Assembly (NCBI RefSeq): GCF_000827125.1
Contig: NZ_CP010311.1
Location: 992,001-1,056,000, forward strand
Source of the DNA: Geoalkalibacter subterraneus
GTDB lineage: Bacteria > Desulfobacterota > Desulfuromonadia > Desulfuromonadales > Geoalkalibacteraceae
Length of the DNA stretch: 64,000 nucleotides
Reading direction: 5' to 3'
The notes under the pieces were generated by a model. It ran no database searches. It was given only the letters and a program-made list of their open reading frames with translations, and had not been told where the DNA came from. The position numbers were made by a program, and so were the translations under genes. Shown one piece after another: positions 11,961 to 21,831 of this stretch (the stretch's first letter is position 1; the number at the start of each line of letters is the position of its first letter).

Positions 11961-13640
11961 ATGGATCTGGCTGACAGGAACGAGGTGGCGCCGACCATTC
12001 TGGTTGTTGATGATGCGCCTTTTTTCCGCCAGTCTGTTCGCAATGATCTGGAAAAGCACGGTTTTCGGGTGCTTGATTCCAATCATGGCGGGGAAGCGCG
12101 TACGCTGTTGGCCCAGGAAAACGTCTGTGTGGTGCTGACCGATCTGGACATGCCCGAGATGGATGGGCTCAATGTGCTGCGCATGGTGCGAGAGCAGTAT
12201 CCCGAACTGCCGGTCATCATCATTTCTTCGCACCAGGATTTCTCCGCAGCCCGCCAGGTGCTGCGTCATGGCGCCCTTGACTACCTGGTCAAACCGTTGG
12301 AAGAGGACGAACTGATCGAGTCGGTGCGCCGTGCGGTTGATGTTCACCGCGCTTCGCTTGATGAGGCTGCTGCCCAGCGTGAGGCGCAGCGGCGTCTGTC
12401 TGACCTGATTCTTCTCAAGGAGATCGGTGAAACGGCCAGCAAGGGCGACGATCTGCAAATCCTCTTCGACAAGATCGTTGATTCCATCAGTCTCTCTGCC
12501 AATGTGGAGATGGTTTCGATGATGCTGCGCGATGACGAGGGCAATCTTTCCATTGCCGCAGCGCGCGGACTGTCTTCGGATATCATGAGCCGGGCCAAGG
12601 TTGCGCCGGGCGAGGGTATCTCCGGCCACGTCCTGGCGACCGGGCGTCCGGTGCTGATCGCAGACCTGTCGCGGGATCAGCGGTTCCATTCCGCAGGCGA
12701 CGCCGAGCGTTACAAGAACCAGTCGCTGTTATCCGTCCCCATCCGCATCAAGGACCGGGTGCTGGGCGTCATCAACGTCAACAACAAACTCTCCGGCGAG
12801 ACCTTTCACGTTGAAGACCAGAATCTTCTGACCACCATCGCCCACCAGGTTGCGCTCGCCATTGAAAATTTCAAGCTTGTTTCCAACCTGCGCCAGCAGG
12901 CCCGGGAGCTTGAAGAGGCCAACCTGCACCTGGTCAAGTTCAACAAGGCACGATCCAAGCTGGTCTGTAATCTTTCTCACGAACTCAAAACCCCGCTGAC
13001 TTCAATTCTCGGTTTCGTTGACCTGATCATCAATTTTTTCGATCATATCGACCGGGATGAACTGCGCGATTACCTGGGTAAGGTGCACTCTGAAAGCCTT
13101 CATATGGAGAAGCTTATCTCTGGGATGCTGCGCCTGTTCACCATTGATTCCGGCGGTGAGCAGTGGGATTGGCGCAGTTTCTCCATCGAGGGTCTGCTCA
13201 GCGAGGCGATGAACCGTAAAGGCTACGAAATCAACGAGAAAGAGATCGCGACCCGGGTGGAAATCCCACCGGATCTCCATGATATTTATGGCGATCCGGA
13301 AAAGGTGGCCATGCTGATCAACGCCTTGGTGGACAACGCGGTCAAGTTCAATCGGCTGGGAGGGGGAATTCTGGTGCGGCTTGAAAACCGGCTGGTGGAA
13401 GAGAGGCCGCATGTCTATATGAAAATTCACAACGATGGCCTGGCTGTGCCGCCTGAAGCAAGTGAGGATGTTTTTAACGAATACACCCAGTTGGGTGACA
13501 TTAATACCGAGAAGCCCACGGGAGTCGGCATCGGGCTTGCCATCTGCAAGGCCATTCTCAATCGCATGGGCGGACATATTTTCCTGGAAGAAACCGACGG
13601 CGAGGGCACGACCTTTGGTGTCCTTTTCCCTACCGGCTGA
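11961..13640 (+). CDS. Hybrid protein: receiver - GAF - histidine kinase
   Basis: A 559-residue soluble sensor. Domains in order are a receiver (about 10-125, phospho-acceptor Asp in LTDLDMPEMDG), a coiled-coil link, a GAF domain (about 150-300, with PGEGISGHVLATGRP), HisKA (SHELKTPLTSILGF, phospho-acceptor His) and HATPase (NALVDNAVKFN, then GVGIGLAICKA). There is no membrane segment. With the receiver first, it probably integrates an upstream phosphosignal with a small-molecule or redox cue at GAF. ATG 11961 lies 6 bases after AGGGGGAG; GTG 11940 and ATG 11955 are alternatives. It begins 36 bp after secA. No partner regulator is adjacent. Confidence 0.88.
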   Translation: MDLADRNEVAPTILVVDDAPFFRQSVRNDLEKHGFRVLDSNHGGEARTLLAQENVCVVLTDLDMPEMDGLNVLRMVREQYPELPVIIISSHQDFSAARQVLRHGALDYLVKPLEEDELIESVRRAVDVHRASLDEAAAQREAQRRLSDLILLKEIGETASKGDDLQILFDKIVDSISLSANVEMVSMMLRDDEGNLSIAAARGLSSDIMSRAKVAPGEGISGHVLATGRPVLIADLSRDQRFHSAGDAERYKNQSLLSVPIRIKDRVLGVINVNNKLSGETFHVEDQNLLTTIAHQVALAIENFKLVSNLRQQARELEEANLHLVKFNKARSKLVCNLSHELKTPLTSILGFVDLIINFFDHIDRDELRDYLGKVHSESLHMEKLISGMLRLFTIDSGGEQWDWRSFSIEGLLSEAMNRKGYEINEKEIATRVEIPPDLHDIYGDPEKVAMLINALVDNAVKFNRLGGGILVRLENRLVEERPHVYMKIHNDGLAVPPEASEDVFNEYTQLGDINTEKPTGVGIGLAICKAILNRMGGHIFLEETDGEGTTFGVLFPTG

Positions 13641-13658
13641 ACAGAGGAGCCCCCGGGT

Positions 13659-14858
13659 ATGAGCGAGCAGAAGCCTCCCCGCGTCAAAGGGTATAAATTT
13701 GCCTCCCGCAGTGCGGGACTTAAGAAATCGGGACGTCCGGATCTGGCCTTGATCTTCTCCGAAGTTCCCGCGCGTTGTGCCGGAGTGTTTACCACCAACA
13801 AAGTCGTGGCCGCCCCAGTTGTCGTCAGTGCCCCGAAGGTTCGGGCAGGGCAGTGCCAGGCGGTGCTGATCAACAGCGGCAATGCCAATGCCTGCACAGG
13901 TCAACAGGGGCTCAGCGATGCTCTGCGTTGCGGCGAGTTGGCTGCTGCTGCGCTGGGTTTGCCCGAAGACCTGGTGGTGGTGGCATCGACCGGCGTGATC
14001 GGGCAGAATCTTCCCATGATCAAATTCGAACAGCATATCGGGTTGCTGCCTGGGGAACTCGAGGCCGGCGGCGCGCCCGGAGTGGCTGAGGCCATGCGGA
14101 CCACCGATGCCTTCGCCAAGATCAGCTGGCGCGAGGGGGAGGTTGCAGGCAAGTTATACCGGATTCTCGGTCTGGCCAAAGGGGCGGGGATGATTCACCC
14201 CAATATGGCGACCATGCTGGCCTACGTCGTCACCGACGCCCTGGTTTCCCCGGAATTGCTTGACGAGACCCTGCGGTGGTGTGTCAATCGCTCTTTCAAT
14301 GCCATCACGGTCGATGGCGATACTTCGACCAATGATATGGTGTTGATTCTGAGCAATGGCCAGGCGGAAACAGAGGAAATTTTTCCCGGAACCCCGCAGG
14401 CACAGGATTTTCAACAGAAGCTTCTCGAGGTTCTGACCGAACTGGCAAAGATGATTGTGCGCGACGGCGAAGGAGCCACGAAAGTGGTTCAGATCAGCGT
14501 GCGTGGAGCACAAGACAGCGTTCAGGCGCAGACCGTGGCGCGCAGCGTGGCCACATCCAGTCTGGTGAAAACCGCTTTTTTCGGGGAAGACGCCAACTGG
14601 GGACGCATCATCGCGGCCGTGGGCTATTCCGGTGCCGAAGTTGACCCCGATCGTATATCGATTTATTTCGATGACGTGGAGGTGGTTAAAAGCGGGTTGG
14701 GCACCGGCCCGGAGCAGGAAGCTCTGGCTACGGACGTGCTGAAAAAGCCTGAGTTTACAGTGCATATCGATTTAGCTCTCGGTGACGGGGAAGGTGTCTA
14801 TTACACCTCCGACCTCACCTATGACTATGTACGCATCAATGCGGACTATCGAACCTGA
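13659..14858 (+). CDS. argJ: Bifunctional ornithine acetyltransferase / N-acetylglutamate synthase ArgJ
   Basis: A 399-residue N-terminal nucleophile enzyme of the arginine pathway. It transfers acetyl from N-acetylornithine to glutamate and, in bifunctional members, also makes N-acetylglutamate from acetyl-CoA. The self-cleavage site is intact in MIHPNMATMLAYV; the Thr of ATML becomes the new N terminus of the beta chain. The oxyanion-hole region and the C-terminal DLTYDYVRINADYRT are normal. Whether this one is mono- or bifunctional cannot be read from sequence alone. A GAGGAG precedes the start. No other arg gene is adjacent. Confidence 0.96.
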   Translation: MSEQKPPRVKGYKFASRSAGLKKSGRPDLALIFSEVPARCAGVFTTNKVVAAPVVVSAPKVRAGQCQAVLINSGNANACTGQQGLSDALRCGELAAAALGLPEDLVVVASTGVIGQNLPMIKFEQHIGLLPGELEAGGAPGVAEAMRTTDAFAKISWREGEVAGKLYRILGLAKGAGMIHPNMATMLAYVVTDALVSPELLDETLRWCVNRSFNAITVDGDTSTNDMVLILSNGQAETEEIFPGTPQAQDFQQKLLEVLTELAKMIVRDGEGATKVVQISVRGAQDSVQAQTVARSVATSSLVKTAFFGEDANWGRIIAAVGYSGAEVDPDRISIYFDDVEVVKSGLGTGPEQEALATDVLKKPEFTVHIDLALGDGEGVYYTSDLTYDYVRINADYRT

Positions 14859-14875
14859 ATCCCCGGTATGACCTG

Positions 14876-15538
14876 ATGAATCCTGCCTGCCATATCGATC
14901 ATACCCTGCTTAAGCCCGACGCCACGCATGACCAGATCCGTACGCTGTGCGAACAGGCAGCTGAGTATCAATTTGCCGCAGTCTGCATTCCTCCTGTTTA
15001 TGTCGCTCTTGCCGCGGAACAATTGTATGGCTCAGGGGTCGAGATCGCCACAGTGGTCGGTTTCCCTTTGGGATACTGCGATCCGCGCACCAAGGTGTTT
15101 GAAACCCGTGTTGCGCTGGAGCGGGGTGCGACCGAAATCGACATGGTTATTCCCCTGGGTGCGGCTCGTGAGAATGATTTTTCGCGGGTGGGCGATGAGG
15201 TGGCGGCCGTTGTCGAGGCCGCACCGAATGTGCCGGTGAAGGTGATTCTCGAAACGGCATTATTTGCTCCGCAGATTGTCAAATGCCTGGCCGAAACGGT
15301 GTTGGAGGCGGGAGCCGCCATGCTTAAAACATCGACCGGCTTTGGCCCCGGGGGGGCGACTCTGGAGATGGTGCGCCTGCTGGCACAGGTGGCGGATGGG
15401 CATGCCGGGGTCAAGGCGGCGGGCGGCATTAGGGACTGGCCGACCTGCAGTCAGTATCTGCGGGCCGGCGCCACCCGCATCGGCACCAGCAATGCTCTGC
15501 AGATCATGGCGCAGTGGCAGTCCGGAACCCATCGGTGA
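14876..15538 (+). CDS. deoC: Deoxyribose-phosphate aldolase
   Basis: A 220-residue class I aldolase that splits 2-deoxyribose-5-phosphate into glyceraldehyde-3-phosphate and acetaldehyde. The Schiff-base lysine lies in VPVKVILET, and the second active-site lysine in GVKAAGGIRDW. The N terminus IDHTLLKPDAT is typical. Its stop overlaps the deoB GTG by 4 bp, so the pair forms a deoxynucleoside-catabolic unit. The SD site is poor, and expression may depend on readthrough from argJ 17 bp upstream. Confidence 0.96.
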   Translation: MNPACHIDHTLLKPDATHDQIRTLCEQAAEYQFAAVCIPPVYVALAAEQLYGSGVEIATVVGFPLGYCDPRTKVFETRVALERGATEIDMVIPLGAARENDFSRVGDEVAAVVEAAPNVPVKVILETALFAPQIVKCLAETVLEAGAAMLKTSTGFGPGGATLEMVRLLAQVADGHAGVKAAGGIRDWPTCSQYLRAGATRIGTSNALQIMAQWQSGTHR

Positions 15539-16731
15539 GCAAGGCGGGTACGGTCATCGAACGGGTTGTCCTGATTGTCCTCGACGGTGTCGGTGTCGGC
15601 GCACTGCCCGATGCGGAAGTCTACCGTGACGGGAGCGCCAATACACTGGGGCATGTCGCCCGCAGTCACGGAGGGCTTTCCCTGCCTCACCTTGAAGCGC
15701 TGGGCCTGGGGAACATCCTTACGCTGAGCGGTGTCTCACCCTGTCCCAACCCGCAGGCCGGGTGGGGGAAAATGGCGGAAAAAGCCGCCGGCAAAGATAC
15801 CACTGCCGGCCATTGGGAAATTGCCGGCGTGGTGATGAAGCAGCCTTTCGCCACCTTTCCTGATGGTTTTCCTGATGAAATCATGCAGGCTTTCCATAAG
15901 GCCACCGGCCTGGGGTGGCTGGGCAATGAAGTGGCCAGCGGGACTGAAATTATCGCCCGTCTGGGTGAATCTCACCTGCGCACCGGCCTGCCGATTATTT
16001 ACACCAGCGTTGATTCGGTTTTTCAGATCGCCGTCCACGAGGACATCATCCCCCCTGAGAAGCTTTACGAAATCTGCCGCGTTGCCCGCCGAATCCTTGA
16101 TCCATACCATGTCGGGCGCGTTATCGCACGTCCCTTCATCGGTCGTAACTCAGCTGGTTTCCGCCGAACCTCCCGCCGCCACGACTTTTCCATGCCACCG
16201 CCTGAAAAAACCGTCCTCGATCGCTTGCGCGCGCTCGATCTGCCGGTAATGGGCGTCGGAAAGATCGGCGACATCTTTTGCGGGCAGGGTCTCAGCGCCT
16301 TCCACCCGAGCCGGGACAATCGCCACGGCATGGAGCTGACGTGGCAGTGTTTGGCGGAAATCAAGCGAGGGCTGGTATTCACCAACCTGGTGGATTTCGA
16401 CATGCTTTACGGGCATCGCCGCGATGTTGCGGGTTTTGCCGCAGCCCTGCAGGATTTCGACCGGTGGCTGCCGCAGCTCATGGAGGATATGACGGGGCGC
16501 GACCTGCTGATCATTACCGCCGATCACGGCTGTGATCCGACCACCGAGGGGACCGATCACAGCCGTGAATATGTGCCGTTGCTGGTGTGGGGGCCTGCGC
16601 TGCAAACAGGGTGTGATCTGGGTGTGCGCGCAAGTTTTACCGATATCGCTGCAACCCTGGGGGATATCTTCGGCTGCGGCTCACCTGCCGGAAAAAGCTT
16701 TCTCCCCCAATTGCCCCTGCGGCTTGTATAG
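15535..16731 (+). CDS. deoB: Phosphopentomutase
   Basis: A 398-residue alkaline-phosphatase superfamily mutase that interconverts (deoxy)ribose 1- and 5-phosphates. Metal ligands are seen in LIVLDGVGVGALPDA near the N terminus and in ITADHGCDP and TDHSREYVP near the C terminus. The phosphorylated Thr lies in KDTTAGHWE. GTG at 15535 overlaps the deoC stop (GTGA); an upstream GTG at 15514 would extend deeper into deoC. It feeds DeoC and links to the purine nucleoside phosphorylase encoded at 54 kb. It converges on pfkA with 4 bp between stops. Confidence 0.96.
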   Translation: MSKAGTVIERVVLIVLDGVGVGALPDAEVYRDGSANTLGHVARSHGGLSLPHLEALGLGNILTLSGVSPCPNPQAGWGKMAEKAAGKDTTAGHWEIAGVVMKQPFATFPDGFPDEIMQAFHKATGLGWLGNEVASGTEIIARLGESHLRTGLPIIYTSVDSVFQIAVHEDIIPPEKLYEICRVARRILDPYHVGRVIARPFIGRNSAGFRRTSRRHDFSMPPPEKTVLDRLRALDLPVMGVGKIGDIFCGQGLSAFHPSRDNRHGMELTWQCLAEIKRGLVFTNLVDFDMLYGHRRDVAGFAAALQDFDRWLPQLMEDMTGRDLLIITADHGCDPTTEGTDHSREYVPLLVWGPALQTGCDLGVRASFTDIAATLGDIFGCGSPAGKSFLPQLPLRLV

Positions 16732-16735
16732 GCCC

Positions 16736-17698
16736 TTAAAAATCGAGAGATTTGGACAATTGCACCATGCTTTTGTCGATGGGACGGATCTTTCCTGTCA
16801 GCACCTTTTCCAGGTCGGTCAGTTTCATCTTCGACGCAGATAAGCCGATCATCTTACCCGACTCTCCCTCCATCAGGGCCTGTACTGCTCCCTGGCCGAA
16901 TCGAGATCCGAGCAGGCGGTCGAAGCTTGACGGCGAGCCGCCGCGCTGATAATGCCCCAGCACCATGATGCGCGATTCGAAGCCGATACAGTCCTTGATC
17001 TGATTTGAAATTTCCTGGGCCGTGGCGACTCCCTCGGCCACCAGGATAATCGAATTGTCGCGCCCTTCGCGGTAACGTTTGCGCAGGTTCTCGCAGATCC
17101 TGCCGATATTGAAGGGGGTTTCCGGGATCAGGGCATGTTCTGCACCGCAGGCAATAGCCGCAACCAATGTCAGGTATCCACAATTGCGCCCCATGATTTC
17201 GACGATGAAGGCACGATCATGACTTGATGCGGTATCCTTGAGGCAGTCGATGGCGTAAACGATGTTGTTCAATGCCGTATCGACTCCCAGCGACATGGAT
17301 GTGTAGGGGATGTCATTGTCAATGGAGGCCGGGATGCCGATCGTTTTGATGCCGCGCCGGTGCAGGCTGAGAGCGCCCCGCAGGGAACCGTCTCCCCCAA
17401 TGACCACCAGTCCTTCGACGCCCATGCCTTTGAGGTTTTCAGCCGCGAGGTTCTGTCCGGCCTCTTCCATCATCTCCTTGCAGCGCGCACTCTGCAGAAA
17501 GGTGCCGCCACGCTGTAGAATATTGCTGACCGAACGGGTGCTCATCATGCCGTAGTTCCGGTCTATCAGCCCTTTATACCCTTTGTTGATACCGACGACC
17601 TCAAGTCCCGAAGAAAGGGCCGAACGCACCACCGCGCGCACTGCGGCGTTCATGCCGGAACTGTCGCCGCCGCTGGTCAATACCGCAATACGTTTCAC
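16736..17698 (-). CDS. pfkA: 6-phosphofructokinase, ATP-dependent type
   Basis: A 320-residue glycolytic kinase with the exact length of bacterial PfkA. ATP-site TSGGDSSGMN, GGDGSLRGA (Gly after Asp suggests ATP rather than pyrophosphate), catalytic SIDNDI and EIMGRNCGY are all present. GGDSSGMN replaces the commoner GGDAPGMN. GTG at 17698 is chosen because AAAGGAG lies 8 bases upstream; an ATG 13 codons earlier (17737) has no support. It is divergent from lon. Confidence 0.95.
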   Translation of the reverse strand: MKRIAVLTSGGDSSGMNAAVRAVVRSALSSGLEVVGINKGYKGLIDRNYGMMSTRSVSNILQRGGTFLQSARCKEMMEEAGQNLAAENLKGMGVEGLVVIGGDGSLRGALSLHRRGIKTIGIPASIDNDIPYTSMSLGVDTALNNIVYAIDCLKDTASSHDRAFIVEIMGRNCGYLTLVAAIACGAEHALIPETPFNIGRICENLRKRYREGRDNSIILVAEGVATAQEISNQIKDCIGFESRIMVLGHYQRGGSPSSFDRLLGSRFGQGAVQALMEGESGKMIGLSASKMKLTDLEKVLTGKIRPIDKSMVQLSKSLDF

Positions 17699-17803
17699 AG
17701 ATTTTCTCCTTTGGCTGAAGATATCAGGTGATTTCATGTTATTCGCTTCAAGTACGAGTTAACCATTCCACCTCCTCTTTGTCAAAAGCCGAATTGAGGC
17801 GGC

Positions 17804-17831
17804 TTGACAGGGGTGCAATGACTGTTATTTT
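17804..17831 (+). promoter_or_regulatory. Candidate lon promoter
   Basis: TTGACA (17804-17809), a 16-base spacer and the extended -10 TGT-TATTTT (17823-17831) point to a start near 17838, about 70 bases before the TTG start of lon. No HrcA/CIRCE-like inverted repeat was seen. A TTGACA on the minus strand (17785-17780) could serve pfkA, but its -10 is weak. Confidence 0.5.
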
Positions 17832-17908
17832 TGATAAACAGTTGTAATTCCTTATTTCTTTCTGCCAGAGGAAAAATCCCCGTTCCGCTGAAGAGGAGAC
17901 TTCAACTT

Positions 17909-20380
17909 TTGGATTCTCGCCGGATCCCCGATATTGTCCCCCTGGTTCCGTTGCGGGAGCAGGTGGTTTTCCCGCATATGATCTCCTCTCTCCATGTGAA
18001 AGGGGATGACATGGGTGCCGTTGAGCGGGCCCTGCAGGATCAGCGCATTCTGGCCCTGTTCTATAATGGACAGTCTTCCCCGCGATTCGACCACAACCAA
18101 ATGGCGGAGATCGGCACATTGTGTCGTATCAACCAGGTCCAGCGGTTCAACGAAGGCAACGCCAAGATCACCGTCGAGGGTCTGGTCAGAGGCCGGTTGG
18201 GAACCTGTGTTCCCGACAGCCACTGTCTTATGGCGCGGGTGACGGTTCTGGAAGAGCCCCTTGATCAGGGGCTTGTGGCACAAACGCTGGTTCAGAGTGT
18301 CTATTCCCTTCTGAAGGTTGCCCTGGCCCACGGACGTCCGCTGCCCGGCGACGTCATGAAAATGGTCGAGCGCATTGAAGAGCCCGGACGTCTGGCCGAC
18401 CTGATCGCTGTCTATCTGGGGCTTGCCCCTGCGGTTCAGCAGCGAATGCTTGAGATTCTCAATCCCGTGGAGCGGCTCAAGGAAGTCTACCTGATTCTTT
18501 CCGGCGAGATTCAGAAACAGCAGGTCCGCAGCGAAATTCAGGAGGAAGTCTCCCGCAAGATCGGCAAGAATCAGAAAGAATATCTGCTGCGTGAGCAGAT
18601 GAAGCAGATTCAGAAAGAACTGGGTGATGATGATCCGCGCCAGAGCGAAATAGATGAATTCCGCTCCCGCCTGGAACGCACGCAAATGCCGTCTGATGTC
18701 CTGCGGGTCGCCGAACGAGAAATGGCCCGCTTTGAGCGCCTCCACCCTGCGAGTCCCGAGTATGGTGTTGCCCGCAATTACCTGGAGTACCTTGTCGAAC
18801 TGCCCTGGAATCGCTCCAGCGAGGATGTGCTCGATATCCCACGCGCGCAGACCATCCTGGATGAAGATCACTTCGACCTGAAAGAGGTCAAAGAGCGTAT
18901 TCTTGAGTTTCTGGCCGTGCGCTCCCTTCGACCGCAGGGAAGCAAGGGGCCTATCCTGTGTTTTGTCGGGGCGCCCGGTGTAGGGAAGACCTCCCTGGGA
19001 CGCTCCATTGCCCGGGCACTGGGTCGGAGTTTTATCCGCATTGCCCTTGGCGGGATGAAGGATGAAGCTGAGGTGCGGGGCCATCGCCGAACCTATATCG
19101 GCGCCATGCCCGGCCGCATTGTGCAGGAAATCAATCGCGTCGGGGTCAATAACCCGGTATTCATGCTTGATGAAATCGACAAGATCGGGCACGATTTCCG
19201 TGGGGATCCCTCATCGGCGCTGCTTGAGGTTCTTGATCCGGAGCAGAACAACACTTTTCGCGATCATTATCTCGATGTGCCTTTCGATCTGTCCCAGGTG
19301 ATGTTCATCACGACCGCCAATACCCTGGATCCTATCCCCGCAGCCCTGCGCGACCGCCTTGAAATCGTGCGCCTTTCAGGCTACGGTGATGAGGAGAAAG
19401 AGCAGATCGCCGTTCGTTACCTGATCCCCAAGCAGATTGAGGAAAACGGCTTGCAGAATGCCCCTCCCGAATTTCATCCCGAGGCGTTGCGAGCCATTAT
19501 CCGGGACTACACACGCGAGGCCGGAGTGCGGCATCTCGAACGGCAGATCGCCGGAATCTGCCGTAAACTGGCCAAGGAAATCACCCTGGGGCTTGACCCG
19601 CAGCGCCAGGTGACGGTGAAGCGGGTTGGTGATCTGCTGGGTCCCTGTACTTTTTTTGCCGAGATCGCTGAGGATGTGGATCGGATCGGAGTGGCGACCG
19701 GCCTGGCATGGACTGAAAGCGGCGGAGACATTATCTTCGTGGAAGTGACCCGCATGCCCGGCCGCAAGGAACTGACCCTGACCGGGCGGCTTGGCGACGT
19801 GATGCAGGAATCGGCCCGCACCGCCCTGTCCTTTGTGCGGACCAATGCCGAGCGACTGGGGATTGACGGCGAGGTGTTCGAACGCAGCGACTTTCACGTG
19901 CATGTCCCGGCAGGGGCCGTTCCCAAAGACGGGCCTTCCGCTGGTGTCACCCTGGCGGTCGCGCTGGTGTCCCTGTTGACCGGACGGCCCGTGCGGCGGC
20001 GTGTCGCCCTGACCGGCGAGTTGACCCTGAGCGGTCGCGTGCTGCCTGTCGGTGGGGTGAAAGAGAAAATCCTGGCGGCCCGGCGGGCCGGCGTCGCCAC
20101 TGCCTTGTTGCCGCGGCGCAATCAAACGCAGGTTGAAGCCATGGACAAGGGGATCATTGGAGATCTTGAAATCCAATACATGGAAACAGCGGATGATGCC
20201 CTTGCTACGGCGTTGCTCCCCGTTGAGCGTGTTCGCGGCTCCTTTACACGTTTTCCCTGTATTCCCCTTCCGATGTCGGACCGTCCGTTTGAACTTTCTC
20301 CCCAAAGAATAAATTCCTGCAAGGAGCAACCTCTGTGTGTACCTCTGTGCGTTCTATCGTCTTGCTGTGTTTTGTATTAA
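17909..20380 (+). CDS. lon: ATP-dependent protease Lon, with C-terminal extension
   Basis: An 823-residue AAA+ protease of the cytoplasm. Order: N-terminal substrate domain ([15 protein letters not shown]), coiled coil ([12 protein letters not shown]), Walker [10 protein letters not shown], Walker [11 protein letters not shown], and protease domain with catalytic Ser in [10 protein letters not shown] and Lys in [17 protein letters not shown] at 17909 follows AGAGGAG by 10 bases. The last 45 or so residues after DALATALLP are not typical of Lon; they are Cys/Pro-rich and overlap the next gene by 46 bp, which could be drift past the ancestral stop. Confidence 0.94.
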   Translation: MDSRRIPDIVPLVPLREQVVFPHMISSLHVKGDDMGAVERALQDQRILALFYNGQSSPRFDHNQMAEIGTLCRINQVQRFNEGNAKITVEGLVRGRLGTCVPDSHCLMARVTVLEEPLDQGLVAQTLVQSVYSLLKVALAHGRPLPGDVMKMVERIEEPGRLADLIAVYLGLAPAVQQRMLEILNPVERLKEVYLILSGEIQKQQVRSEIQEEVSRKIGKNQKEYLLREQMKQIQKELGDDDPRQSEIDEFRSRLERTQMPSDVLRVAEREMARFERLHPASPEYGVARNYLEYLVELPWNRSSEDVLDIPRAQTILDEDHFDLKEVKERILEFLAVRSLRPQGSKGPILCFVGAPGVGKTSLGRSIARALGRSFIRIALGGMKDEAEVRGHRRTYIGAMPGRIVQEINRVGVNNPVFMLDEIDKIGHDFRGDPSSALLEVLDPEQNNTFRDHYLDVPFDLSQVMFITTANTLDPIPAALRDRLEIVRLSGYGDEEKEQIAVRYLIPKQIEENGLQNAPPEFHPEALRAIIRDYTREAGVRHLERQIAGICRKLAKEITLGLDPQRQVTVKRVGDLLGPCTFFAEIAEDVDRIGVATGLAWTESGGDIIFVEVTRMPGRKELTLTGRLGDVMQESARTALSFVRTNAERLGIDGEVFERSDFHVHVPAGAVPKDGPSAGVTLAVALVSLLTGRPVRRRVALTGELTLSGRVLPVGGVKEKILAARRAGVATALLPRRNQTQVEAMDKGIIGDLEIQYMETADDALATALLPVERVRGSFTRFPCIPLPMSDRPFELSPQRINSCKEQPLCVPLCVLSSCCVLY

Positions 20381-21831
20381 TCGGTCTGCCCTTTGTGTCG
20401 GCTCAGGCGCAGACCCTGGCCGACAAAGTGATCGAACATGACCTGGACAACGGATTAAAGCTGCTTATGGTTGAGCGCGATGCCACACCCACGTTCACCG
20501 CCTACATCACCCTCGGTGTGGGAGCGGTGAACGAGACCAGTGAATATCGGGGAGTGGCCCATCTGCTTGAACACATGCTGTTCAAGGGAACCCGGACTCT
20601 CGGCACGGTCGACTATGAACAGGAGAAGCCGCTGCTGGAACAGATTGAGCAGGTCGGAGCAAAGCTTGATGAATTGCGGACGCGGCGGGATGTCGACCCC
20701 GACGAGGTTCAACAACTCGAACAGCGTCTGGACCGCCTGCAGCAGGAACACAAAAAATTCGTGGTCAAGGATGAGTTCGCCCGCATCTACGCTGAAAACG
20801 GAGGCGTCGGCTACAATGCCTTTACCAGCAAGGATCTGACCTCCTACCTGATATCGCTGCCGTCCAACAAGCTTGAACTCTGGGCCGCGATCGAATCGGA
20901 CCGGATGAAGAATGCCGTCCTGCGTGAATTCTACACCGAACGCGAGGTGATCAAGGAAGAGCGCCGACGCTCCTACGAAACCAGTCCTCGTGGGCTGCTT
21001 TATGAAAACCTGCTGGCGACTGCCTTTACGGTTCACCCCTACCGCAATCCCATCATCGGCTGGATGTCCGATATCGAGAATCTGACCCTGGAGGAAACGC
21101 GCTCGTTTTTAAAGCGCTACTATGCGCCCACCAATACGGTGATCGCGCTGGTGGGTGATATCGATCCCGCGGAAACCATTGCGCTGATCGAGCGTTATTT
21201 CGGCGATATCGATCCCGGCGTTCCCGTCATGCCCGTTACAGCTGTTGAGCCCCCTCAGAACGGGGAAAAAAGGCGTCATGTTCAGTTCGACGCGGAGCCG
21301 CAGCTTTCGATGGCTTTTCATAAGCCGACTCTGCCGAGTCGTGAGGATTACGTTTTTGACCTACTCGACCAGATATTGGGACAGGGACCCACCTCGCGTC
21401 TTTATCGCAGCCTGGTGCTTGAGAAGCAGATCGCTACCGCAGTTTCCACCTATGGCGCCCCTGGAGCGCGTTATCCCAACCTCTATGTCATTAATGCCAC
21501 ACCCCGTCATCCGCATACCGTTGAAGAAGTGGAAGAGGCGATTATGGCCGAGATCGAGAGACTGACCCGCGAACCGGTGAGCGAAGCTGAACTCGAAAAG
21601 GCCCGCAGCCGCCTGCGCACCGACCGGCTGCGTTTTCTGCGCGGCAACAACGGGTTGGCCCGCATGCTGACCTACTATCAGAGTGTGGCAGGGGATTGGC
21701 GCTACCTGGTCAACTACGACCGGAAGGTGGCGCAACTCGATGCGGAGGACATTGTTCAGGTGGCCCGGCAGTGGCTCACGAAAGCCAATCGAACGGTTGT
21801 CACCCTGAGTGCTGAAGGAGAAAAGCAATGA
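20335..21831 (+). CDS. M16 zinc peptidase, exported, catalytic subunit
   Basis: A 498-residue pitrilysin-family protein with a signal peptide (hydrophobic residues 7-24, likely cut after VSAQA). The inverted zinc motif HLLEH is at residues 76-80, and the downstream Glu lies in the EREVIKEERRRSYE region. A charged coiled-coil insert (about residues 95-140) separates the zinc motif from the rest. GTG at 20335 has AAGGAG 8 bases upstream, inside the end of lon. Its stop overlaps the next M16 gene (ATGA), so the two probably form a heterodimer in the periplasm. Confidence 0.9.
   Translation: MCTSVRSIVLLCFVLIGLPFVSAQAQTLADKVIEHDLDNGLKLLMVERDATPTFTAYITLGVGAVNETSEYRGVAHLLEHMLFKGTRTLGTVDYEQEKPLLEQIEQVGAKLDELRTRRDVDPDEVQQLEQRLDRLQQEHKKFVVKDEFARIYAENGGVGYNAFTSKDLTSYLISLPSNKLELWAAIESDRMKNAVLREFYTEREVIKEERRRSYETSPRGLLYENLLATAFTVHPYRNPIIGWMSDIENLTLEETRSFLKRYYAPTNTVIALVGDIDPAETIALIERYFGDIDPGVPVMPVTAVEPPQNGEKRRHVQFDAEPQLSMAFHKPTLPSREDYVFDLLDQILGQGPTSRLYRSLVLEKQIATAVSTYGAPGARYPNLYVINATPRHPHTVEEVEEAIMAEIERLTREPVSEAELEKARSRLRTDRLRFLRGNNGLARMLTYYQSVAGDWRYLVNYDRKVAQLDAEDIVQVARQWLTKANRTVVTLSAEGEKQ

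Noticed and set aside
17757-17785. pfkA promoter (TTGACA on the minus strand)
   Set aside because: The -35 is perfect but the best -10 (TTAACT) matches only half of the consensus.
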